Assembly (NCBI GenBank): GCA_047501485.1
Contig: JAZDRN010000001.1
Location: forward strand, 744,001 to 808,000
Direction: 5' to 3'
DNA: 64,000 bases
DNA from: Ancrocorticia sp047501485
GTDB taxonomy: Bacteria > Actinomycetota > Actinomycetes > Actinomycetales > Actinomycetaceae
Shown here: positions 43,206 to 49,941 of the stretch, in pieces
Position numbering within the stretch: position 1 is the stretch's first letter
Layout: every line of letters starts with the position of its first letter
The notes under the pieces: generated by a model
Database searches by the model: none
Seen by the model: only the letters and a program-made list of their open reading frames with translations
What the model was told of the DNA's origin: nothing
Made by a program: the position numbers and the translations under genes

Positions 43206-43617
43206 CGCTGGCTACGGTGATGGCCACCCCCAGCAACGGAAGGATGAAGCCCCACCACTGCATCGGGATGAAGAAAAGACTATGGCGGTTGCGCATGCGT
43301 CTGAGCTGCGCCTGCTCCGTCTGATCCAGAGGAGGTTGCTCCGACAACGGCAGAGGGGCGCTGGATCCGTCCAGGGTTGGGGCTAGGAAACCTCGGTTCA
43401 TCGCACGCGAGGTCGCGAATCTCTGCGTCGGGCCTGTGACGTTGACATGCTGGCCCAAGAAGAAGATAGCGATGCCAACAATGAGGAAGGCGGGTACTCC
43501 CTGCCAGGTGACGCCTGCCATGTCGGTCCCCGAGAGCGCCGCGAGGAGCGCGGTGAACCCCACGGAGATACCGATTGCGAAGAAGGCGAGGATGCCCCAC
43601 CCGCGCCATATGATCAT
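43195..43617 (-). CDS. Hypothetical three-helix membrane protein
   Basis: 140 residues from the ATG at 43617, with AAGGATCTTGCC upstream. Helices lie at about 6-25, 40-57 and 118-136. MIIWRGWGILAFFAIGISVG is the characteristic start and FFIPMQWWGFILPLLGVAI the end. Related small proteins are common in actinobacteria and firmicutes without known role. Its last codons overlap the ferritin-like gene on the opposite strand. Confidence 0.75.
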   Translation of the reverse strand: MIIWRGWGILAFFAIGISVGFTALLAALSGTDMAGVTWQGVPAFLIVGIAIFFLGQHVNVTGPTQRFATSRAMNRGFLAPTLDGSSAPLPLSEQPPLDQTEQAQLRRMRNRHSLFFIPMQWWGFILPLLGVAITVASVNN

Positions 43618-43938
43618 GGCAAGATCCTTTCTTCCAGATGTCCAGGTGCTGGAAGATTCCGCTTCGGGCACCGGCGGCTATGCCTCTGGCACTGCCCCCG
43701 CTCCAGCCTCCTCCAGACGCTGGAGCTAAGTTTGCGGCTCGTGGCGTCATCTCGGCAACGACCGTCCACGGGGTGAATGCGAAAAGATGAATCGACGGCG
43801 CGCGGTAGCCAGAAGGCCGCGTTGGTTCTCCAGAATGCATGGCGCTGGATACGACGGCGAATTCGGCGCCGACGTCTCACTAGCGAGACTTCGTGGTGTG
43901 AGAGATGCGATGCGGCGCATCTTTGAGAGAATGAAGGC

Positions 43939-44598
43939 ATGCGTGAGGACTATCGGAACGAATCTCATGTCCGCGACGAGAAGGGCGACAGCTCGCCGGC
44001 CGAGGCGAGCACGCCGTCGAAAATGTCCCTGTCAGGAGACGCCGAGCTATCGGCACACGGTGGCGCTGTGGTTTCGGGTACCTCCGCAGTCTCCTCCGAA
44101 CCGCTCGTCCTTCCTGCGGAGAGGCCGGTACTTGCCGCGTTGGCGAACCCAGCGGCGCGCAGGATGTTCGCGCACGTCATCTTGGAGACGTATCGGGATG
44201 AGACACCGACCCGCCGCAGCGAACAGGCGCTGGTGCAGCTGGAGCAGGCCGGCTTGATCGTCTCCTCGGACGGTGGTTGGCACGTCAACGAGGCGGGCAT
44301 GCGCGAGGCCTTGAGGCAGGATCGCGACGGTAGGCCCAAGAGCGGACTGGAGCGTTTCCTCACTCGCGACGGGCGAATAGATCGCCTGCCGGCTAATCGG
44401 AGCGAGAGGTACTCGTTCCTCTGTTTCCTGGCACCCCGGGTTATCGCGATCGACGAGACGTTGACCGAGAAGGAGGTCAACGAGCGATTGGAGAGCCTTG
44501 GCGGCGACGTCGCGCTGTTGCGAAGGCTTTTCGTCGACCACGGGATTCTCGAACGGGACCCCGCTGGGTCGCGCTACCGGTTACGCCTGGAGCCCTGA
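43939..44598 (+). CDS. DUF2087 domain protein with N-terminal winged-helix-like region
   Basis: 219 residues. The first 60 are polar and probably disordered. A winged-helix-like region follows (LAALANPAARRMFAHVILET, then RRSEQALVQLEQAGLIVSSD). The C-terminal 85 residues match DUF2087: GRIDRLPANRSERYSFLCFL, LTEKEVNERLESLGGDVALL and RRLFVDHGILERDPAGSRYR. DUF2087 proteins are usually regarded as DNA-binding regulators. It is followed by an XRE regulator 57 bases downstream, with a palindrome between them. Confidence 0.85.
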   Translation: MREDYRNESHVRDEKGDSSPAEASTPSKMSLSGDAELSAHGGAVVSGTSAVSSEPLVLPAERPVLAALANPAARRMFAHVILETYRDETPTRRSEQALVQLEQAGLIVSSDGGWHVNEAGMREALRQDRDGRPKSGLERFLTRDGRIDRLPANRSERYSFLCFLAPRVIAIDETLTEKEVNERLESLGGDVALLRRLFVDHGILERDPAGSRYRLRLEP

Positions 44599-44599
44599 A

Positions 44600-44616
44600 C
44601 TCTGCTCTCGGCAGAG
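44600..44616 (+). promoter_or_regulatory. Operator candidate, CTCTGC-N5-GCAGAG
   Basis: CTCTGC and GCAGAG are perfect inverted arms around five bases, 40 bases upstream of the XRE regulator start. Its CTGC-N5-GCAG core recurs upstream of the clpP operon at 46462-46474, suggesting autoregulation plus control of clpP. Confidence 0.5.
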
Positions 44617-44655
44617 AAGGCGGCCGACGGCGACCGGGTCCGGATAGATTGAGAT

Positions 44656-45069
44656 ATGACTAGAAATCCCGAGCCGGAGCGGAACCCTTCCGCCATCTCC
44701 GGTCGTCCCGAGCCGCTGTGGCGCCACATGGTCGGCGAGGAGTTCCGCCGCCTGCGCCGCGAGCGAGGGGAAACCCTCGGTGAAACGGCGCGGCGAGCCG
44801 GGGTCTCACCGCAATATCTCTCCGAGATGGAGCGCGGCGTCAAGGACCCGTCCAGCGAGATGATCGCCGCCGTTGCCCGCGCTCTGGGCATAGGACTGAT
44901 CGACCTAACGGGCGCCGTCACGCGGAACCTGCAACCGGCCGGACCGTCGGCCAATGCAGGCCGGACGCATCTGCGGTGTGTGTCAGGCTCACGCTATGGA
45001 GCACCGGTTCACGTGCCAGGTGCGCGTGCCACGCACGAGATCAACCCGAGGGTCTCTCTGGTGGCCTGA
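44656..45069 (+). CDS. XRE-family regulator, ClgR/PopR-like
   Basis: 137 residues. The helix-turn-helix is FRRLRRERGETLGETARRAG, then VSPQYLSEMERGVKDPSSEM and IAAVARALGIGLIDL. The SPQYLSEMERGxKDPSSE wording is that of ClgR and PopR, which activate clpP operons in corynebacteria and Streptomyces. The tail ends NPRVSLVA, an apolar C-terminus of the sort recognised by Clp proteases in those regulators. A convergent clpP pair lies immediately downstream, so control of it is a reasonable inference. The middle of the C-terminal half shows no recognised domain. Confidence 0.85.
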   Translation: MTRNPEPERNPSAISGRPEPLWRHMVGEEFRRLRRERGETLGETARRAGVSPQYLSEMERGVKDPSSEMIAAVARALGIGLIDLTGAVTRNLQPAGPSANAGRTHLRCVSGSRYGAPVHVPGARATHEINPRVSLVA

Positions 45070-45093
45070 GATTTGCCCCCACCAGATTTGCCC

Positions 45094-45117
45094 GCGCCCG
45101 GCGCCGCATCAGGGCGC
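45094..45117. terminator. Hairpin between XRE regulator and clpP operon
   Basis: GCGCCC and GGGCGC pair over 6 bp around a 12-base loop, between convergent genes. A short direct repeat, AGATTTGCCC at 45069-45078 and 45084-45093, precedes it. Moderate support. Confidence 0.4.
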
Positions 45118-45179
45118 AGTGTTCGACGCCGGAGCTCTCCACCGTCCCATCGTTCTGATTCCATGCCCTCGTGGGATCC

Positions 45180-45779
45180 TCACTCGGTGGGTCGCTCGTC
45201 GATGACGTGGTCGATGAGACCGTAGTCCAGCGCTGCGGTGGCCGTGAAGACCCGATCGAGGTCCGTGTCCGCGCGAAGCGTCTCGATGTTCTGCCCGGTG
45301 CAGCGGGACAGCAGCTTCTCGAGTTCCGCCCGGATGCGCACCATTTCCTCGGCCTGGAGGATGAGATCGGGGATCGCTCCGCGTTGCCCCTGGTTGGCGG
45401 GCTGGTGCAGCACGATCCGGGAATGCGGCAGGGCGGCGCGCTTGCCCTTGGCCCCTGAGGCCAGCAGCACGGCCCCGACTCCTATGGCCTGCCCGACGCA
45501 TGTCGTGGCAATGTCGGCGCGGACGAAACGCATGGTGTCATGAACCGCGAGCATTGCGCTCGGATCTCCACCCTCGCAGTTGATGAAGAATTCGATGTCG
45601 CTTCCAGGACTGTTCGATTCAAGGTAGAGCAGTTGGGCGATCAGAGTATTGGCGACCCCGGCATCTATGGCCGTTCCCAGGTAGACGATCCGTTCTGTCA
45701 ACAGGTGCGAGTAGACGTCCATGATGCGTTCGCCGCGAGGATTCTGGGTGATCACATTCGGAATCGTGTAGCTGCTCAT
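45180..45779 (-). CDS. ClpP-like subunit lacking the catalytic serine
   Basis: 199 residues from the ATG at 45779 with GAAGGACATACG upstream. The ClpP fold is clear (INCEGGDPSAMLAVHDTM, LPHSRIVLHQP, ALDYGLIDHVID). At the active site, where ClpP reads GQAASxGA, this protein reads GQAIGVGA, so the nucleophile serine is Gly100 (codon 45482-45480). His125 and Asp175 of the triad remain. It should be proteolytically dead and act as a structural partner, like ClpR of cyanobacteria and chloroplasts. It overlaps its partner by ATGA and is the downstream gene of the operon. Downstream partners in Streptomyces ClpP3/P4-type pairs are the closest analogy. Confidence 0.9.
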   Translation of the reverse strand: MSSYTIPNVITQNPRGERIMDVYSHLLTERIVYLGTAIDAGVANTLIAQLLYLESNSPGSDIEFFINCEGGDPSAMLAVHDTMRFVRADIATTCVGQAIGVGAVLLASGAKGKRAALPHSRIVLHQPANQGQRGAIPDLILQAEEMVRIRAELEKLLSRCTGQNIETLRADTDLDRVFTATAALDYGLIDHVIDERPTE

Positions 45780-46405
45780 CGTATGTCCTTCGTGAATGTA
45801 TCGCCGAATCCTGCCTGCTGGCGCCTGGTTGGTACGATGTCCTCGAAATCCTGCACGATGGAGTCGATGAAACCGTATTCCTTGGCTTCTTGTGCGGTGT
45901 ACCAATGGTCATGCAGGGAATCTTGGAAGACCTTGTCGATCGGCTGGCCGGTGTCGGCGGCGATGAGGCCGAGCACAGTGTCACGGGTATGCCGTAAATC
46001 TCCCGCTTGCAGTTCGACCTCGGCGGCGCTTCCTCCGATCCCCGCCGATCCTTGATGCATCAGGATTCGAGAGTGAGGAAGTGCTTGGCGGCGTCCCTTG
46101 CTCCCGGCGCTCAGCAGGAACTGGCCGGCACTGTACGCGACTCCCAGAACGAGCGTCGAGACGGTGTTCGGAACAAGATTGACGATGTCGCGGATCGCGA
46201 GCATCGCCGGCACCGATCCACCCGGGGAATGGATCCACAGTGCGATGTCCGCGCAACGGTCTTGGGCGGCCAGTGCTAGGAGTTGAGTCGCCAGGAGGGT
46301 GCCGTTGTCGTCGTCGAGTACGCCGTCCAAGACGAGGACTCGACGCTCGTACAACTCTCGTCGCACCCGTTCGTCGAATACAGGGGGTTTCGAATTCTCG
46401 CTCAT
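45776..46405 (-). CDS. clpP: ClpP protease subunit with intact triad
   Basis: 209 residues. Catalytic residues are Ser92 in GVAYSAGQFLLSAG, His117 in ALPHSRILMHQ and Asp166 in the DHWYTAQEAKEYGFID segment, with standard spacing. IHSPGGSVPAMLAIRD forms the oxyanion region. SAGxGGSA after the histidine is of the ClpP1/P3 type. The subunit forms heptameric rings and works with ClpX or ClpC unfoldases; no unfoldase or clpX is adjacent. The pair is therefore likely an accessory set next to a canonical clpP1P2-clpX elsewhere. The first gene of the operon, it has CTGC/GCAG palindromes 40-76 bases upstream. Confidence 0.92.
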   Translation of the reverse strand: MSENSKPPVFDERVRRELYERRVLVLDGVLDDDNGTLLATQLLALAAQDRCADIALWIHSPGGSVPAMLAIRDIVNLVPNTVSTLVLGVAYSAGQFLLSAGSKGRRQALPHSRILMHQGSAGIGGSAAEVELQAGDLRHTRDTVLGLIAADTGQPIDKVFQDSLHDHWYTAQEAKEYGFIDSIVQDFEDIVPTRRQQAGFGDTFTKDIR

Positions 46406-46443
46406 GCCTCCAGCTTGGCACGGGGTCCGAAGGAAGGAGCATA

Positions 46444-46474
46444 CTGCTGCCCACAGCAGCTCTGCTGAGCGCAG
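46444..46474 (-). promoter_or_regulatory. Operator candidates upstream of clpP operon
   Basis: CTGCTG-CCCA-CAGCAG at 46444-46459 and CTGC-TGAGC-GCAG at 46462-46474 are adjacent inverted repeats upstream of clpP. The second has the same CTGC-N5-GCAG form as the site before the XRE regulator. Confidence 0.5.
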
Positions 46475-46650
46475 CCCGCAGCATCCTTTCTATAAACCCT
46501 CCAGATAGATAGGGTGATAGCGAGCCTTCATGCGGGGACTGTCTGCGCTCGAAACCGCTGGTGAAAGCCTGTATTCTCGCCAAAAATCGTCCGTGGTTTC
46601 CACCGACTCCCGCTTCTTCCCGCTCCCGGAATCCATATTTCAGACAGGGG

Positions 46651-46680
46651 TTGTAGGATTAAGTTCCTTGCGGTTATCCT
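46651..46680 (+). promoter_or_regulatory. Candidate promoter of the cysteine-leader operon
   Basis: TTGTAG (46651-46656), 18 bases, then TATCCT (46675-46680) fit the TTGNNN / TANNNT pattern. Transcription would start near 46687, giving an 18-base untranslated leader before the AAGGAGG ribosome site of the small ORF. Confidence 0.4.
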
Positions 46681-46705
46681 CAAACTACTCGATCAAGGAG
46701 GCCAC

Positions 46706-46801
46706 ATGAACAACCAGACGCACACGGTGTCGCCTGTTGCTTACGCAAGCGAGAAGCTTGCGCGAATGTGTCGCCCTTGTATGATGTCCTGTCATCTCTG
46801 A
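46706..46801 (+). CDS. Cysteine-rich candidate leader peptide (31 aa)
   Basis: ATG at 46706 with a near-perfect AAGGAGG four bases upstream opens 31 codons, ending ...EKLARMCRPCMMSCHL, then TGA. Three cysteines fall in the last ten residues. The strong ribosome site, the cysteine cluster at the C-terminus and the hairpins over and after the frame are the features of a translation-coupled attenuator. The first structural gene begins 487 bases downstream, which is far for simple attenuation, so processing or a second structure may be involved. The role is inferred, not shown. Confidence 0.6.
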   Translation: MNNQTHTVSPVAYASEKLARMCRPCMMSCHL

Positions 46802-46811
46802 GAACAGGACA
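46744..46811 (+). promoter_or_regulatory. Paired hairpins in the leader-peptide region
   Basis: Hairpin 1 is CGCAAGC-GAGAA-GCTTGCG (46744-46762), inside the peptide frame. Hairpin 2 is TGTCCTGT (46785-46792) paired with ACAGGACA (46804-46811), with the stop codon TGA in its loop. A ribosome stalled at the cysteine codons (46769, 46778, 46790) would cover hairpin 2 but leave hairpin 1 behind. This could be a switch; no T-run follows. Confidence 0.5.
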
Positions 46812-47288
46812 GAAGTGGTAGGCTCCCCGCTTCCGTGCGAAGAAGGCATGGATCGCGCCGGTCGAGCGAACTACCTATCCTGAACCGCCTTCAACGCTTC
46901 AGGCTGGAATTGCGAAGAACAGTGCCGAGACCGTTCGCCAGAGCATCGGCCTTCGGCAGGCTTTCCATATGAGCACGGGTTTCCTCTCATGGATCCCCTC
47001 ACGTCAGTCATTTCGGATATGACGTTGCTTCGCCCGCAGCGTTGACGGCACGCAGCCGAACACTTCAGGCGCCGTATACCCTGCGGTCCCAGGCGCCGTG
47101 TATCCCGCGGCTTCCCCCGGAATCGCCGGTGCTCTCTCGCTTGGTGCGATGCTCCGCACCAAGAATCGCAGCGTCTTCGGGCGCACGCCTTCGCTGCGCT
47201 TGCTCTCCCGCGGAGAGCTTTGCAGGAGCTTTTCCGATGAGCTCTGATAACCCCTCCCACCCCATCCTCACGATCAAAGGTGCAATAG
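46812..47288. other. Long leader of the thiol operon, with a 24-nt imperfect direct repeat
   Basis: About 475 bases. Copies at 47066-47089 and 47090-47113 start CAGGCGCCGT and differ first at bases 11, 14 and 17. That spacing of three hints at past coding (GAVYPA repeated on the plus strand, or GYTAP on the minus). No complete gene with a ribosome site is present. A minus-strand frame from GTG 47186 to 47004 is the only intact candidate. Confidence 0.4.
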
Positions 47289-48644
47289 ATGTCTTTCCAC
47301 TGGCAGCCACCGCGTGGCCTCGATGCCGCCATTCTCCCCGGCGATAGGGTGCTCACCGCCGATCGGGCGTTCCTCGCCGTCGGGCAGGACGTCGTCGTCG
47401 ACGCCGCCGTGGTGATCACGGACGGAACAATTCGGTGGGTGGGGCAACGGAATGCTCTCCCCGCCGAATACTCGCAACTCGCGGTGCAGGATCATCCGGG
47501 CGCGACGATACTGCCGGGGCTGATAGAGACCCACGCCCATCTCGCCTCCTATGAAACCGCGATCCCCGTCAGCACGCCGGATCCGCAATTCCATGCGCGC
47601 TCGCTGGCGGCGATCTCCTCCGTCACAGTAGCCCGCCAGCTCGCATCCACCGGTGTCACCACGGTGCAATCGCTGGGCTCGCGGTATTTCGCCGACGTCG
47701 CATTGCGTGAGGCTATCGAATCCGGTGTGGTGGCGGGGCCGAATATCGTAGCGGCGGGCCCGCAACTGACCACCTCAGCCGGGCACTCGTGGACGAACGG
47801 GGCGGAGGTCGACTCGATCGAGGATATTCGCAAGGCGGTGCGCCAACATCATAAGGCCGGCGTCGACCTCATCAAAGTGATGGCCACCGGTGGCTTCATG
47901 TCCACCAACACCTCGCCGTGGAAGCCGCAGTTCACGACGCAGGAGCTGCGGGTGCTCGTAGAGGAGGCCGCCAGACTCGGCAAGCACACCGCCGCGCATG
48001 CGCACAGCACCGAGGGTATCCGGCGCGCCGTCGACGCAGGTATCGGGTATATCGCCCACGCGAGTTTCATCGACGACGACGGACGTACCGCCTTCGATCC
48101 GCATCTCGCGGACCGCATCGCCGAGGCCGGAATATTCGTCGATGTCTGCAGTCCGCCGAGCTGGCCGCCGGTGCCGGGGGAGACGTCCGCTCCGCGCGCC
48201 CTGGAGCTGTACCAGCACGGCGTGCAGCTCGTGACCGGGCACGACATAGGCGCCGTCTTTCCCGCCAGCGCCTACCATTTCGGCCTGCGGCAGCTCGAAC
48301 TCGCCGGCATCCCCCGGCACGAGATCCTCCTCTCGGCGACGACTCGGGCGGCCGCGGCATCGGGGCTGGCCGGGGTCACCGGCGCCCTGCTTCCGGACTA
48401 TCGCGCCGACCTCATCGTGGCTCGCGGCAATCCGCTGGAAGATCTGGAAGCGCTCGCGGATCTGGAGGAGATCATCGTCGCGGGTCGCACTTTTGCCCGC
48501 GATGAGACGCCAGAATATCGTCCCGCGCCAGAAGAAGCTCCCGGAAAGAGTACCCACAGCACGTTCGACCAGCGCGAACTCCGCTTCGCTCGGGCCGAAC
48601 GCGCCAAGCGCCATCCCCTGCCTTCACCCACGCAGATCGACTGA
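47289..48644 (+). CDS. Metal-dependent amidohydrolase family protein
   Basis: 451 residues. The metal site is LIETHAHLASYE (HxH), with DLIKVMATGG holding the carboxylated lysine. Further ligands are in AHAHSTEGIRRA and YIAHASFID, and the catalytic aspartate is in TGHDIGAVFP. The arrangement fits imidazolonepropionase-like/Xaa-Pro-dipeptidase-type amidohydrolases, which cleave amide or peptide bonds of small substrates. AAAGGTGCAATAG precedes the ATG. It is the first structural gene of the operon with GST-like genes and a peptide importer, so a peptide or N-acyl conjugate substrate is inferred. Confidence 0.9.
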   Translation: MSFHWQPPRGLDAAILPGDRVLTADRAFLAVGQDVVVDAAVVITDGTIRWVGQRNALPAEYSQLAVQDHPGATILPGLIETHAHLASYETAIPVSTPDPQFHARSLAAISSVTVARQLASTGVTTVQSLGSRYFADVALREAIESGVVAGPNIVAAGPQLTTSAGHSWTNGAEVDSIEDIRKAVRQHHKAGVDLIKVMATGGFMSTNTSPWKPQFTTQELRVLVEEAARLGKHTAAHAHSTEGIRRAVDAGIGYIAHASFIDDDGRTAFDPHLADRIAEAGIFVDVCSPPSWPPVPGETSAPRALELYQHGVQLVTGHDIGAVFPASAYHFGLRQLELAGIPRHEILLSATTRAAAASGLAGVTGALLPDYRADLIVARGNPLEDLEALADLEEIIVAGRTFARDETPEYRPAPEEAPGKSTHSTFDQRELRFARAERAKRHPLPSPTQID

Positions 48645-48704
48645 TCGCAACTCAACCCATATCACAACCCATATCAGCAGTCACAACCGGAAACGAGAGA
48701 GACA

Positions 48705-49799
48705 ATGACAAGCACATTGACCGCACAGCTCGAAGCAGACGCCAAGACGCGGCCCGAAGCCGTCGACCGCACCACCTATCCCGAGATGACAGTCGAACAG
48801 ACCGACGACGGCGGCTTCCGGCGCCAACGCAACTGGTTCTCCACCCGCTTCGGCGAAGGGCGGGGAGAGGCACGGCCTGAACCGGGGCGCTATCTGCTCC
48901 TGGCAAGTCCCAGTTGCGGATGGGGACGCCGTCAGCTCATCACGCTACGGCTTCTCGGCCTCGACGAGGCGGTCCCCTTCGTGCTGCTCACCGGACGCGA
49001 CGAACAAGGTTGGCGCATCGCCCCCACGGGCAACAGCCTCGAAGAGGATTTCGGATCCAATCTCCTCAACACCTACTACCGCCGCTCGGACGTCAGCTTC
49101 CAGGGTCGCGGCACCTCGCCCACCGTCATCGATTCGACCACGGGGTTCGTGGTCTCGAACAACTACCACCTGTTGCCCTACGACTGGGAGGTCGCGTGGA
49201 AGCAGTTCCACGCTCCCGACGCCCCGGACCTGTATCCCGAGCACCTTCGCAAGGAAATCGACCTGTTGAATCAGCAGATCTTCGACGACGTCAACAACGG
49301 CACCTATAAGGTTCTCTTCGCCACCGGCAGGGGCGCCGCCGATGTGGCCAAGGGGATATTCGAGGCGCGCTTGGCCGATCTCGATCATCGTCTGTCCACC
49401 CGCCGCTACCTATTCGGCGAGAAGATCACCGACTCCGATATCCGGCTTTTCGTCACGCTCTCCTCATACGAGCGCAGCTACCGCCCCGGTATCGCCGCGA
49501 TCTACGGCGAGGAGAACGTCAAGCATCTGCAGGACTTCCCGAATCTGTGGGACTACGCGCGCGACCTCTTCGCCCAGGGGTTCGTCGATGATCGCGAACT
49601 CTATTACCTCGGCTTGCTGCCCGGGCCCTCGGGTGACTATGTGGATCGCTCTTTCGCCGCCGGATCCGAGAACCTGCTCTCACCCGAGGACGACTTAGCC
49701 CGTTGGCGCGTGCCGTCCGGCCGCGAGCACCTGACCGGCTCGCCGTACTACTCCGGCCCCGGAGGCGGCGGCTCCTACGAACGCTGGACCTTCGCCTGA
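48705..49799 (+). CDS. Xi-class glutathione-transferase-like protein (GS-/mycothionyl-hydroquinone reductase type)
   Basis: 364 residues, full length for Xi-class enzymes such as YqjG/ECM4. The thioredoxin-fold half holds the active cysteine Cys71 in LLASPSCGWGRRQL, where glutathione users have CPWAHR. IDSTTGFVVSNNY is the substrate-binding strand. The helical half contains LFGEKITDSDIRLFVTL (canonical YLxGxxxTxAD-like). These enzymes reduce thiol adducts of quinones. Most actinobacteria make mycothiol rather than glutathione, so a mycothiol or other low-molecular-weight thiol adduct is the likely substrate. It lies 60 bases after the amidohydrolase. Confidence 0.9.
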   Translation: MTSTLTAQLEADAKTRPEAVDRTTYPEMTVEQTDDGGFRRQRNWFSTRFGEGRGEARPEPGRYLLLASPSCGWGRRQLITLRLLGLDEAVPFVLLTGRDEQGWRIAPTGNSLEEDFGSNLLNTYYRRSDVSFQGRGTSPTVIDSTTGFVVSNNYHLLPYDWEVAWKQFHAPDAPDLYPEHLRKEIDLLNQQIFDDVNNGTYKVLFATGRGAADVAKGIFEARLADLDHRLSTRRYLFGEKITDSDIRLFVTLSSYERSYRPGIAAIYGEENVKHLQDFPNLWDYARDLFAQGFVDDRELYYLGLLPGPSGDYVDRSFAAGSENLLSPEDDLARWRVPSGREHLTGSPYYSGPGGGGSYERWTFA

Positions 49800-49941
49800 G
49801 GTCGGGGCCGATCGGCGAGGCCATCGCCCCACGGATCGGAGCTCTGCCATAGATGGGAGCGTACCGACCGGCGATGGTTCCAACGTCCCGCTACCCGCCG
49901 CCCAATATTCGTCACCACCGCCCACCAGAAAGAGGAATGCC

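Larger units (their letters stand above)
46406..46705. other. Divergent region between clpP operon and thiol operon leader
   Basis: 300 bases with the clpP operators at the left and the leader promoter at the right. No gene is seen in the middle. Confidence 0.5.

Noticed and set aside
46871..47419. Minus-strand frame of 182 codons over the thiol operon leader
   Set aside because: It overlaps the start of the amidohydrolase and lacks domain similarity or a ribosome site.
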